DNA of 64,000 nucleotides from Chloroflexota bacterium (GTDB lineage: Bacteria; Chloroflexota; UBA11872; UBA12225), in the NCBI GenBank assembly GCA_030447525.1, contig JAUJOR010000014.1, forward strand, positions 32,156 through 96,155. The letters run 5' to 3'. The translations under genes were made by a program, and so were the position numbers. The notes below the pieces were generated by a model. The model was given only the letters and a program-made list of their open reading frames with translations. It was not told the DNA's origin and searched no databases. This document shows positions 31,266 through 41,416 of this stretch, piece after piece. The stretch's first letter is position 1. Each line of letters opens with the position of its first letter.

Positions 31266-32723
31266 ATGACGCCTGAGCCAGCCGCCGTGCCCAGGACTGC
31301 CGCCGGGGATGCCGGCGGCGCACCCGGCGCGCGGCGCCCCAACCTCCTCTTTGTGATGGCGGACGAGTGGCGCCGCATGGCACTCGGCTGCACGGGGGAA
31401 GACCCGGTCGAGACGCCGCACTTCGACCGCTTCGCCGCCGGGGGCCGGCTGTTCACCAACGCCCTGTCCGTCTGTCCGGTGTGCGTCCCGGCGCGCGCCT
31501 CGATCCTCACCGGGCGGTATCCCGTCACCAACCGGGTGATCCACAACGGCCGCCGCCTCCCGGACGACGAGCGTTCCATTGGCACCATCCTACAGCAGGC
31601 GGGGTATGCCACCGGGTACATCGGCAAGTGGCACCTGGACGGCCGTCACCACGAGACGCAGTACGTGCCGCCGGAGCGACGTCATGGCTTCGACTTTTGG
31701 CACGCCGCCAACATGCCCCACCATCTCTGGATCCGCGAGTACTACGCCGCCCAGGGACCCGAGCCGGGGCGCCACGTCCTGCAACAGGGCTGGTCGCCGG
31801 ACCATGAGACGGACGTCGCAATTGACTTCATTACGCAGCGCGCCCGCCGGCGCCACGCCGCAGAGGGGCAGCCGTTCGCCCTATTCCTCTCCTGGACACC
31901 GCCACACCCGGGACGCCACCACGCGCCGGGACCATCGCCGGCCCAGCCGATCGGCGAGGTGCTGCGCAGCGGCTTCGTCGCGCCGCCAGAGTATGAGGCG
32001 CGCTACGCCGGCCTCACGACCACCGGTCGCCCCAACTATGCCCCGGTGACGAAGAGCGGCAACTCCAGCCGCGGGACGCAGGACGCGGCGGCAATCCTGG
32101 CAGGGTACTTCGGCGCCGTCACGTCGCTGGACGACAACTTCGCGCGTCTGGCGGCCTGCCTGGAACGAGAGGGGCTCGTGGAGGACACCATCGTGGTGCT
32201 GCACGCCGACCACGGCGAGCAGCTCGGCTCGCACGGGCGCACGGGCAAGCACATCTGGTACGAGGAATCGGTTGGCGTCCCCTTCGTCGTCGGCTGGCCG
32301 GAACAGGTCACACCCGGCCGGGAGGAGGCGCTCTTCAACCAGGTAGACATCGTGCCCACCCTGCTGGGCCTGATGGGCGTGCCGGCGCCCCCGGGGGTTG
32401 AAGGCACGGACTTCTCGCCGCTCCTGCGCGGGCAGGCGATGCGCCGACCGGACTCGGCGCTACTCTCCTTCTGCGACGAGAATGACCACCCCTCCCACTC
32501 CAACTGGCGCTGCCTGCGCACGCCGGGGCACAGCTACGTGGTGACGGAAAAGGGCGGGCGGGTAGAGCGTATCGCCTACGACCTCGTGGCAGACCCCTAT
32601 CAGCTGCGTCCGATCCGCCCAGGGGAGAACGGCCAGGACGCGCTCCTCACCGCGCTGCATCAGGAGCTGCGGGCGTGGCTGGAGCGCACAGGCGACGACT
32701 TCGCGCCGGTGTTGCGCCCCTGA
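31266..32723 (+). CDS. Sulfatase 1 (Cys-type, formylglycine-dependent)
   Basis: A 485-residue type I sulfatase that hydrolyses sulfate esters. NLLFVMADEWRR gives the N-terminal metal site, CVPARASILTGRYP the CxPxR signature in which the Cys becomes formylglycine, GYIGKWHL a further active-site Lys, and VLHADHGEQLGSHG the second metal site. No signal peptide is seen, so it may be cytoplasmic. ATG 31266 is preferred over upstream in-frame codons, which read as arginine-rich noise. It is one of four sulfatases in the window and probably acts on imported sulfated sugars. Confidence 0.92.
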   Translation: MTPEPAAVPRTAAGDAGGAPGARRPNLLFVMADEWRRMALGCTGEDPVETPHFDRFAAGGRLFTNALSVCPVCVPARASILTGRYPVTNRVIHNGRRLPDDERSIGTILQQAGYATGYIGKWHLDGRHHETQYVPPERRHGFDFWHAANMPHHLWIREYYAAQGPEPGRHVLQQGWSPDHETDVAIDFITQRARRRHAAEGQPFALFLSWTPPHPGRHHAPGPSPAQPIGEVLRSGFVAPPEYEARYAGLTTTGRPNYAPVTKSGNSSRGTQDAAAILAGYFGAVTSLDDNFARLAACLEREGLVEDTIVVLHADHGEQLGSHGRTGKHIWYEESVGVPFVVGWPEQVTPGREEALFNQVDIVPTLLGLMGVPAPPGVEGTDFSPLLRGQAMRRPDSALLSFCDENDHPSHSNWRCLRTPGHSYVVTEKGGRVERIAYDLVADPYQLRPIRPGENGQDALLTALHQELRAWLERTGDDFAPVLRP

Positions 32724-33687
32724 CCACGCCCCTGGTGGGCTTCGAAACCCCCTTTCACCGTTCCGGCGTGGCCGGCGCCGCCACCGGCTGCTCGGCGACC
32801 GGGCCGCGTTGGTGGCCAGGGGAGCGATCAACACGGCTCCGGGGGCACGGCCGTGACCAGGACTTCCACGGACTTCGTCCCCAGCACGGGGTGCTTCGCA
32901 GTGAGACGGACCGTCCCGGCCTCCTCCCCGGCCCGGATCCACACCGCACCCACGCCCCCCGCGAGGGCGAACGGGTTCTCGCCCACCAGCGCAGCGGGTC
33001 CCTCCAGGGCCAGCTGTATCGCGCCGGTGGCAAATGGGCGGGGGTTGTCGTGCTCGTCGGTGACGCGGAACACGACCCGCGTCGCGTCGGCGCCGTCGCC
33101 ACGCAGCTCGGCGGCGTCGGCCTGGAGATGGAAGCGCCGGTCCACCCCGGCGCCGGATAGGGTTCTGGAGATGACGAGCTTGCCGTGGAGATAGCCGTCG
33201 ATGCGCAGGTCGTGCCAGTTGCGGCCCCAGACGCCCTTGAGCTTGTCTGTATAGAAGGGCGGGTGCGGCAGGTTGCCGAAGCGCGCGCGGTCGGGCGCCA
33301 CCTCATCCTTGAGCTCGCCGCCGACGTAGAGCTTGAGGAGGTCGCAGTTGGAGCAGATGTAGACGCCCCCGGCGCGTCCGCCGGGACCGCCTCCCTCGGA
33401 GCGGTCGCCAATGGCCCAGTGGAAGGCCGGCTCCAGCACGATCTCCTCTGACGGGTGGCACTGGCTCTTGTAGAACCCGGCGGCGGGCTTGGGAATGCGG
33501 AAGATGTCCGAGACGCCGTGGTAGCAGATCCGGTCGCCGGAGCCGAAGTCGGCGTGGGTGTTGTAATCAAAGGCGCACCAGCCGATCCCGCCGGCATACT
33601 GCGGGTCCTCCCCCAGCAGGTGGTGGATGTGGGCGTGGCGGCGGACGTGCTCCTGGACGCGCTCGACGTTGTCGAAATGCTTGGTGG

Positions 33688-35373
33688 GGGCCTGTTGCCA
33701 AAGTCGGGTATGGTGGTCAGGAGGAGCACGGTGCGGGGTACGCGCCCCGTGCACGCGACGGGAACGGCCCGCTGGGCCGGGACCGGAGGCTCGAACCGGG
33801 GACAGGCCCGCTTGAGAAGGGGGAGGGGCCCAACGCCGCACCCCCCATGGCCGGGCTGGGGGCGCGCCGTTGGGCCAGCTTCTTGACGTCGTACGCGATG
33901 GCGGCGCCCAGCGCCTGGATCAGCACCTTGTCTCGCCCCCGACACTGCGCCCGCGCAGCCGTGACCGTCCTTCAGTTCGGCGTTGGCCGTCTCGACCCAG
34001 TACGCGCGGCGGCGCCGGCTGCGCTTGGCGGGTGGCGTGCGGAGATAGGCGACGACTCGGTCGCGCAGTCCCCCATCGTCCGGGCGCACGAGGGTGCGGG
34101 CGGCCGCCGGCCGCAGCACTGCGCCTTGACCGGGCACGCCCCGCAGACCTTCGTCGCCCGCGGTAGATCAGGCCACCGGCCCGCCCCGGCAGTGCGCGAG
34201 GAGCCCTGGCGGGTGAGGAGGCGCCCGGTGGGACACCGATAGCGATTAGCGATCGGCGGCGAACTCGTACACGAAGCGGTCGGCAGAGTAGTCACCCCGG
34301 TCGCTCATGGTGCTGTGGGGCGGGATGCTCGCCCGGATGCCCTGCTGCTCCAGCGCCACGTAGTTGGCGTAGGTCGTACTTGGTATCCGCCACCACTTCG
34401 GCCACCGTACGCCCGGTCGTGCCTCGATGCTCCTTGAGCAGCCGGTCCAGCAGGTGCTCGTCGGCAACCTCGCCCGGAGTCACGTCCAGCGCGGTGATGA
34501 GACGCGCCCGCCCGCCGTCCACGCCGACGTGCGCCTTGTAATAGAAGGCGTAGGGGACCTCGCGCTTGACCAGCCCCGCGTCGGGATCGGTGCGACTGGT
34601 CACCAAGGCGTTCACCGGCCCCTGGTCCCCGTTGGGCACGTCCTCCGGACCGGCCACGTGCAGCGACGGGCGCGCGCCGCGCGCCGCCGTGAGGCCACCG
34701 GCCGAGTCCGGCGCCGGCTGCTCCCCCTCGCCGGGAGGGGGCTGGCGGCGTGGGATCGGAGACGGGATTCTCCTGCCACACCGTCGCGACGTACCCGCGC
34801 TCGGCAGCTGAGTGAGCAGCGCCCGCGCGCCGGCCGACCCAAGACTGGCATTGGCCTTGACCAGCGTGCTGTCCACGTAGAGGACGTCGCCCCGCACCAG
34901 GCCGGCCCGCTCGCACTGCCGCACCACCTCGGTGAAAGCCGCCTGGTACACGGGCAGGCCGAAGCGCGCCCGCGCCTTGGACAGCATCGAGTGGTCCGGC
35001 GCGTCTCGTCGAGGTCGTACCCCAAGAACCAGCGGAAGGCCAGGTGCAGGCGCGCCTCCTCGGCCAGCCGCCGCCTCCGACGTGATGCCGTAGAGGTACC
35101 CGAGCAGCATCAGCTTGAACAGCACCACCGGATCGACCCCCGGCCGGCCGGTGTGGCTGTAGAACCGCGCCGTCAGCCGCCGCACAAAGCTGAGGTCGAG
35201 CGCGCCCCGATGCGCGCAGCAAGTGGTCGCTCGGGACCTGCGCTTCTAGCGAGAACTCGTAGAAGCGCTTCGGCGTGAATTCCTTACGGCCCAACATCGT
35301 GCCCCACCTCGAACAGGGAGCCACCATCCTACTCAGACCTCGGCCGGTCCGGCCAGAGTTTGGCAACAGGCCC
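33688..35373 (-). mobile_element. IS1182-type insertion sequence, 1686 bp, inserted in the GH2 gene
   Basis: Terminal inverted repeats GGGCCTGTTGCCAAA (15 matching bases) occur at 33688-33702 and, inverted, at 35359-35373. The direct target duplication GTGG is present on both sides (33684-33687 and 35374-35377), and removing the element restores the GH2 reading frame. The internal gene is a DUF772/DDE transposase of the IS1182 kind, but it is frameshifted. Confidence 0.85.
33717..35297 (-). pseudogene. Frameshifted IS1182-family transposase
   Basis: The transposase begins at ATG 35297 (MLGRKEFTPKRFYEFSLE), continues in another frame with RFYSHTGRPGVDPVVLFKLMLLGYLYGI (DUF772 domain), DHSMLSKARARFG, VDSTLVKANASL and PYAFYYKAHVGVD, then shifts again (YANYVALEQQGIRASIP; CGACPVKAQC; IQALGAAIAYDVKKLA). 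At least four frame changes are needed to read it through, so it cannot make an active enzyme as it stands. Confidence 0.8.
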
Positions 35374-36681
35374 GTGGGGAACATGTGCCCGCCGAACTCG
35401 GTGTTGAGGTAGAGCGGGTGGTTCGGCTCACGGAGCGCCTCGACCTGGAAGTCGTTCATCGTGAACACATCCTCCAGCAGGCTCCGAGTCGTAGCGATTG
35501 CGCACGCCCCCAATCTGGCGCGAGCTGTCCAGGGCGCGGGCGATCCCGCTGGTGCGGGCATAGAAGTCGTGGTCGTCCGGCGACTCGTTGATGCGCGTGC
35601 CCCAAAGGATAATGCTGGGGTGATTCCAGTCCCGCCAGATCATCTCTTCAACGTTCCGGCAGGCAACGTCTTTCCAGGCGTTGTCGCCAATGTGCTGCCA
35701 GCCGGGAATCTCTTCGAAGACGAGGAGACCCAGCTCGTCGCACGCGTCCAGGAAGTGCGTCGACTGTGGGTAATGTGACGTACGCACGATATTGCACTTC
35801 AGCTCGCGTTTGAGGATCTCGGCATCCTTACGCTGAACGCGGGCCGGCATGGCCTGCCCCACGAAGGGGAACGTCTGGTGACGATTTAGCCCCGCAGCTT
35901 CACCTGCCTGCCGTTCAGGAAGAAGCCCCCGGGGGTGAAGCGCGCCTCCCGGAAGCCGATCCGAATGCTGTATTCGTCGACGCAGGACTTCCAGATAGGA
36001 GCCGAACGTGCAGGGTGTAGAGCTGAGGCCGGTCCAGGTCCCACAGCTGCACCGGGCCGAGATCGTCTATCGTGAGGCTCGAAGGGCACAACCCCGGGGG
36101 CGCCGGGGGCGGCCGTGGAGGAGCGGCCTCGGAGCGCCACGTACCGAGCACGCCGCTGGCCATCGCGTAGCTCCACTTCCAGCCCGCCGGGACGGGCCGG
36201 CGGCGGGGGAGGCCGTCCACGAACGCGCAGACGGCCAGGCGCGCCCGGCCCCCAACACGTCAATCGGCCGGGCAAAGACGTTCTCGATGAACGTCTCCGG
36301 CACCACACGCAGGGCAACCTCCCGGTAGATGCCACCGAACGTGAGATAGTCGATCCGGCCCCCGAAAGGGGGATATCGGCGCGCTCGGTGGAGTCGACCT
36401 CCACGGCGAGGACGTTCTGGCCGTCCGGTCGCAGGCCCCCGGTCAGCTCGAATGAGAAGGGGGTGTAGCCGCGCGGTACTCGCCCAGGCGCGCTCCATTG
36501 AGCCAGACCGTAGCGCGGTCATCACCCCGGCAAAGTCGACGAAGAGGCGCTGCCCGGCGCGCGCCATGCCTCCGGTGGCAGGGCGAAGCGACGGCGGTAG
36601 AGAGAGACGAACTGATACTCGCGGTCGTCGAAGCTGTGCCAGGGAGCGAGCTATTCGTGTGCGGGATGGTCACCCGCTTAA

Positions 36682-38245
36682 CGGTACTTTGTTAAGGACG
36701 GAGATAGAGGTGCAGAGAGTAGCCGTCGGCGAGGAGGTCGAGGAGCCTGCTGGAGTTCGGGGGCGGGGTGAACTTGGCCCAGGCGCGCCAGATGCGCCAC
36801 AGACTGGTCCAGGCACGAGCCAACTGCGCACTTGGCGGAGCGCGACCGGCCAGGGGAGGGCCAGACCCGGGGGCGGGGCGGCGGCGCCGCGTCCCCGGCG
36901 GGGGGCGCGCCCCGCGCCGCCCGCGTCTTTCCCCCCCCGACCGCCGGGGTGGCGGGGGGAGCCCGGTGGCTCCCCGGTGGCCGGTGGCCGTGCGGGCCAG
37001 GTTGCCTCAAGGGTAGTGGAACCAGACCCGCCAACAGAAGGAGAAGGCGCAGCCAACGAGGGCCCAGTGGCGGCGGATGGCGCGGTCCGTGCGGACCTGG
37101 AAGTCGCCCCAGCCGAGCCCTCGCGCTTGACCTGCTTGTAGCCTTGCTCGACCCAGTTCCTGAGGCCGTACAGGCGCACGATGGCCGCCAGGTCGGCGGG
37201 GGCGAAGGGCGCCGCCGCGCCGGGCGCGCCGTCCGGGCGTGGCAGGTTCGTCGCCAGGTACCAGGTGGTCAGGTGGGGCAGGGTGGTCGGGTCGGTCGTG
37301 GCCACCACCAGCCGCACCGGGCCCTCCGGCTGGTAGCCCGCGAACCGCGCCTCGGTCGCCCACCACACCTCCCGGTGCCCGTCGCGATACCGGCGCACGA
37401 CGCGCGCCCAGTCGCCCGAACGCTCCCCGGAGCGGGTCGGCCCCTCCCACCGCTGGCGCCGGGCGCTTCCTCCGGCGTGGCGCGCGCCCTCGCGCACCCA
37501 CGCCCCCTTCGAGGGCTTGAGGCCGAGCACGTAGGGCACTCGGGCCTGGTGCAACGCCCCTGGAACGCGTCGTTGTCGCCGTAGAAGCAGTCGGCCACCG
37601 CCGCCCGGAAGGGCACGCCGGCCCGCCCGCGCGGCCACCAACTCGACCGCGATGCGGGAGCTTGGTGCGGAAGGCCGGGTCGTGCTTGCCTTTGGGCAGG
37701 CGTGGCGCCGGGGTGTACGGCTCGACGTGGAGCGGGTAGTACACCCGCTCGTCGGCCCATAGGCTGGTCACGGCCACGATGCCGTTGTCCACCTTGCCGA
37801 GGACCCCAGGTACTGCCGGGCGACGTGGGCGGTCTTGGTGCCGTCCTTCCGGTCCCCCGTGTCGTCCACGACGAGCACCCCATCGGCGTGGGGCCGGGTG
37901 GCGGGGTCGGCCAGGAGCCCCGCCAGGCGCGCGCGTTGAGCGCGCCGCGTCCCAGGTGGCCTCCGACAGGAAGTACTGCAATTGCTGGGCGCTGGGTGCT
38001 GCGCTCCCACGACCGGCTCCGTCTCGGCGAGCGCCGTCAGGGTCTTGTTCCGGTCGCGGGGCAACAGCCCCTGCAGGTACGCCCGGAAAGCCCGGCGCTG
38101 GGCCAGCGTCCCGAAGCCGTCGTCGAAGCGCTGGGCATAGGCTTCCAGCGGCCCGGGCGCCTCCGGGCATGGATGACGCACGGTCATGGCCACCTCCTCA
38201 CCCGCCTGTTCTTACCACAGCCCTCCCATCGTTAACAAACTACCG
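36682..38245 (-). mobile_element. IS701-family insertion sequence, about 1564 bp, inserted in the GH2 gene
   Basis: The ends read CGGTACTTTGTTAAGGA (36682-36698) and, inverted, CGGTAGTTTGTTAACGA (38245-38229). The four-base target TTAA flanks both ends (36678-36681 and 38246-38249), matching the YTAR target preference of IS701 elements. Removing the element restores the GH2 frame (DDSAF-KRVTIP). Confidence 0.83.
36692..38187 (-). pseudogene. Frameshifted IS701-family transposase
   Basis: ATG 38187 follows GGAGG and opens MTVRHPCPEAPGPLEAYA, RFDDGFGTLAQRRAF, then NKTLTALAETEPVVGAQH. It continues in other frames with GVLVVDDTGDRKDGTKTAHVARQYLG, SLWADERVYYPLHVEPYTPAP, VADCFYGDNDAFQG, LVVATTDPTTLPHLTTWYLATNLP, YGLRNWVEQGYKQVK and HWALVGCAFSFCW, ending near TAA 36694. 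Several single-base shifts are scattered through it. It fills nearly the whole element. Confidence 0.8.
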
Positions 38246-38417
38246 TTAAACGCCGAGTCGTCAAACTCCAGGCCGGTGCTGCCCTCAACCACCGCAGGGC
38301 TGTAGCGCCACCCGCGGTTGAGCGGATACGTTCGCCGCTGCCCCGGTCGACCCGGTTCGTCGCCCGGCCCGGCCGGTTCCTGCCTTGTCATGGTTTGCCC
38401 TGCCTTCTGCTCGTGAT

Positions 38418-39917
38418 CTAGTGCGTCGCCGGGCCCTCTACCGGAGCGCCCTCCGCCGGCGCGCCGCCCCCGGCCCCCGCGGCGTCGGCAGGCTGGTGAC
38501 CCCCGCGGGTGGCGGCCCGGATGAGAAGGCGCTCCTTCTGCTCCCGGCGGACGCGCTGTTCCAGCGCCACCGGATCCCAGTGGTGGAGCAGGCGGGCGCG
38601 CAGGTCCTCACGCACCGCGGCGTGCCCGGCATCGGTTCCCAGGTCCGTGAACTCGCCCGGATCCTCCTGCAGGTCGAACAGCAGGGGCGGGTCGTCCAGG
38701 CTGTAGATCAGCTTGTAGCGCCCGCGGCGCAGCATGGCCGCCGGGCGCGCCACGCCGTGGGCCAGGTACTCGCTGAAGGCCTCGTCTTTCCAGGACTGTT
38801 CGGCACCGGCATCGCCCCGCGCCAGGGGCAGCAGGCTCTCGCCGTCCAGGGCCGTGAGGGGCCGCGTTCCGGCGGCCTCGATCATAGTGGCGACGACATC
38901 GACGAGCGAGACGGTCTGCTCCACCCGCCGTCCTGCCGGGAGGCCGGCGGGCCAGGAGAGGATCAAGGGCACGCGGACGGAGTGCTCGAAAAAGTTGGAC
39001 TTGCGCCACATGCCGTGCTCGCCGTTCATCTCCCCGTGATCGCTGGTGTAGACGACCAGCGTATTCTCCAGCTGCCCGGTCTCCTCCAGCGCCGCCAGGA
39101 GGCGCCCCACCTTCTCGTCGAGGTAGGTGATCAGGCCATAATACGCCGCCCGGGCGCGGCGCACCTGCCCTTCCGGGAACTCGGCGGCAGCCCCGAACAT
39201 GGCGCGCATGCGCTGGAACAGCGGGTGGAGCGTCTCCAGGTGGCCCGGCGGGATGTGGGGGAGGTCGACCTCGTCCGGCGAGTACATCTCCCAGTAGCGC
39301 TCCGGGACGACCAGCGGAAAGTGCGGGGCGATGAAGCCAACGTCGAGCGCCCACGGCCCGTCCTTGCGGGCCGGGTCGCGGAGATAGGCCAGGGCGCCCT
39401 CCTCTACCTGGTCGTCCACCTCGATCTCGCGCGTGGTGCCCGGGCCGGCCTGGGCCACTCCCGGCCAGCGACGCGCCGCCGGCGGCGTGCCGTTAGCCCA
39501 GTCGAAGACGCCATGGGCGTGGCTGGCGTGCAGATCAAACCCCAGCTGCGCCCGGAAGCCGTGTAGCTGGTCCGGCCCCACGAAGTGCTGCTTGCCCGAG
39601 AGGACGGCGTCATAGCCCACGGCACGCAGGAGGTGCGCCCACGTCACCGCGTCCGAGGAGAGGGCCGTCGCGTTGTCATACGCCCCGTTGTGGTGCGGGT
39701 AGCGCCCGGTCATGAAGGACATGCGCGAGGGCACGCACAACGGCGAGTTGCAGTAGGCGTTCTGGAAGAGGACGCCTCGTAAAGCGAGGCGGTCCAGGTG
39801 CGGTGTCTTGACCAGGGGGTGACCGCCAAAAGCACTGAACTGCGGGGCGTGCTCGTCGGACATGATCACCAGGAGGTTTGGTGGGGCGGGATGCCCGGCG
39901 GGCGCGGCGGCTGACAT
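38418..39917 (-). CDS. Sulfatase 2 (choline-sulfatase-like, Cys-type)
   Basis: A 499-residue type I sulfatase. NLLVIMSDEHAPQFS is the first metal site, CNSPLCVPSRMSFMTGRYP holds the CxPSR modification motif, SGKQHFVG the active-site Lys, and VYTSDHGEMNGEHGMW the second metal site. The overall phrasing resembles the choline-sulfatase/heparan-type branch. The C-terminus ends in an alanine/glycine/proline-rich tail. It lies 26 bases upstream of the broken GH2 gene on the same strand and may once have been co-transcribed with it. Confidence 0.9.
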   Translation of the reverse strand: MSAAAPAGHPAPPNLLVIMSDEHAPQFSAFGGHPLVKTPHLDRLALRGVLFQNAYCNSPLCVPSRMSFMTGRYPHHNGAYDNATALSSDAVTWAHLLRAVGYDAVLSGKQHFVGPDQLHGFRAQLGFDLHASHAHGVFDWANGTPPAARRWPGVAQAGPGTTREIEVDDQVEEGALAYLRDPARKDGPWALDVGFIAPHFPLVVPERYWEMYSPDEVDLPHIPPGHLETLHPLFQRMRAMFGAAAEFPEGQVRRARAAYYGLITYLDEKVGRLLAALEETGQLENTLVVYTSDHGEMNGEHGMWRKSNFFEHSVRVPLILSWPAGLPAGRRVEQTVSLVDVVATMIEAAGTRPLTALDGESLLPLARGDAGAEQSWKDEAFSEYLAHGVARPAAMLRRGRYKLIYSLDDPPLLFDLQEDPGEFTDLGTDAGHAAVREDLRARLLHHWDPVALEQRVRREQKERLLIRAATRGGHQPADAAGAGGGAPAEGAPVEGPATH

Positions 39918-39964
39918 GTGGCGTTTCCTCCCTTGCCAGGATCGTCTGACGGGGCGCTAAGACG

Positions 39965-41326
39965 CTAAGACGTGCCGATGTTTTTCCAGCCCTGCTCGAG
40001 CAGCTGGTCGATCTGCGGCTTGGCCGATTGCACGGCTTCTCGGGGAGAGCGCTGGCCCTCCCATACGGGCTTGAGGGCCTCGCCGAGCGCGCGATTGATG
40101 TCCGTCCAGGTGGGCACCTTGGGCTGTGGGCGGAGGTAGTTGCCGCTCTCGGCCATGGTCTCCGGGTTCTCGGGGGGCGTGCGGGTCTTCCACTGGGGCA
40201 GCATGGCGGTGGACTTACGGTAGGGGGGCGCTTCGCCCGACTCTACCTGCATGAGATCGTTCTCCTTACTGCCCAGGAATTTCTGCAGCTCCCAGGCAGC
40301 GTCCTGCTCCCGGCTGGCCTTGTTCATCGGCCAGGCGTGACCGCCCCCCGTGGTGTTGGTGCTCGCCGCGCCCCAGGGGATGGGCGCCGCCCCGGCCTTG
40401 AAGCCGCTTTGCCTGAGCCGGCCGGCCGTGGCCACGGCGCCATAGTAAAAGGCGACCCGGCCGGCGAGAAAAGCCGCCTCCCCCGCGTCCTGCGCTGCCT
40501 GGCTGGGGGTGGGATGGGCGTGGTCCTTGGCCATCAGATCGGCGTAGAACTGCAGCCCCTCGAGCGCCGCCGGCTGATCGAGGGTGAACTTCCGCTCGTC
40601 CGGGCTAAACACGTCGCCGCCGGCGCCCAGCCCCCAGACCCAGGCGTCCAGGAAGGTGAAGGGGCTATGGAAGCCCCAGGTGCCGCCGGGCTGGGGGGGC
40701 GCACCGGGCGTGACGAAGCGCCGCACTGCCGACTGGAAGACCGGCCAGCTCCACTTCTTGTCTTTCCAGTCCTGGGGGGGCCGGGCGATGCCTTGCTGCT
40801 GCAGGAGGTCGGCATTATAGAAGAGGACCCGGAAGGCGAGCCAGGGCAGACCGTACTGCTGGTTCTGCCACTTGTACATCGCCAGGCCCTTGTCGTAGAA
40901 GTCCGCCAGGTCAACGCGGTCGCGCTTGATCAGCGGCTCGAGCGAGACAAGCTGGCCGCGCGTCACCATGCCCGGGACGAAGGCCGATTCCAGGCGGAAG
41001 ATGTCGGACGCCGTGCCGGCCGCCATGTCTGACAGCAGCTTCTCCTCGTAGTTGCCGGGGACGTGCACCAGCTCCACTTCGTGGCCGGTGAGCTCTTTGA
41101 AGCGGGCGATCTGCTGTTGGTGCAATGCCAGCCGGCTCTGATTGCCCACCGCCATCCAGCTGAGCTTCGCCGCCCGCGCGCCGTGGCGGGCGCCGGCCTC
41201 CGGCGCGCCCTGGCCCCCCTGGGTGCCAGGAGCGGCGGCCGTGCAGGCGGCCGCTATGACTCCCGACCAGGCTGCCGCCATGCCGAGGGCGAACTTCCTG
41301 CGCGTGGGCGTGAACGGTGCGTCCAT
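39965..41326 (-). CDS. Sugar-binding lipoprotein of an ABC transporter (Tat-type signal)
   Basis: A 453-residue family 1 extracellular solute-binding protein. The start MDAPFTPTRRKFALGMAAAWSGVIAAAC has a twin-arginine motif and a lipobox ending at Cys, so it is probably exported folded and lipid-anchored outside the membrane. The mature part shows GTASDIFRLESAFVPGM, YKWQNQQYGLPW and WAFR-like lobes typical of the family. ATG 41326 is preferred because AGGAG precedes it; an in-frame GTG at 41371 has no ribosome site. No permease genes adjoin it. The sugar is unknown. Confidence 0.88.
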   Translation of the reverse strand: MDAPFTPTRRKFALGMAAAWSGVIAAACTAAAPGTQGGQGAPEAGARHGARAAKLSWMAVGNQSRLALHQQQIARFKELTGHEVELVHVPGNYEEKLLSDMAAGTASDIFRLESAFVPGMVTRGQLVSLEPLIKRDRVDLADFYDKGLAMYKWQNQQYGLPWLAFRVLFYNADLLQQQGIARPPQDWKDKKWSWPVFQSAVRRFVTPGAPPQPGGTWGFHSPFTFLDAWVWGLGAGGDVFSPDERKFTLDQPAALEGLQFYADLMAKDHAHPTPSQAAQDAGEAAFLAGRVAFYYGAVATAGRLRQSGFKAGAAPIPWGAASTNTTGGGHAWPMNKASREQDAAWELQKFLGSKENDLMQVESGEAPPYRKSTAMLPQWKTRTPPENPETMAESGNYLRPQPKVPTWTDINRALGEALKPVWEGQRSPREAVQSAKPQIDQLLEQGWKNIGTS

Positions 41327-41416
41327 TGATGCTGTTTCTCCTGCCGTGCTGTGGGTGCTTGCTTTAGACACAGGGCGTATGCGTCCAGGGCCTGTGCCTC
41401 GCCTGCGGTGGCCCGG

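Larger units (their letters stand above)
32828..38391 (-). pseudogene. GH2 beta-galactosidase/glucuronidase-like gene split by two insertion sequences
   Basis: A glycoside hydrolase family 2 gene on the minus strand, broken into three pieces: 38391-38250 (N-terminus, MTRQEPAGPGDE..., ending DDSAFK), 36677-35378 (sugar-binding and start of barrel) and 33683-32828 (barrel end and C-terminal domains). Removing both insertions restores DDSAF-KRVTIPHTN and GGHMFPT-KHFDNVERV exactly. The barrel keeps the acid/base NE in WGTRINES and the likely nucleophile Glu in NTEFGGHM. The middle piece also has several frameshifts, so the gene is dead even without the insertions. It lies between sulfatase genes, consistent with a former sulfated-glycan pathway. 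Confidence 0.85.
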
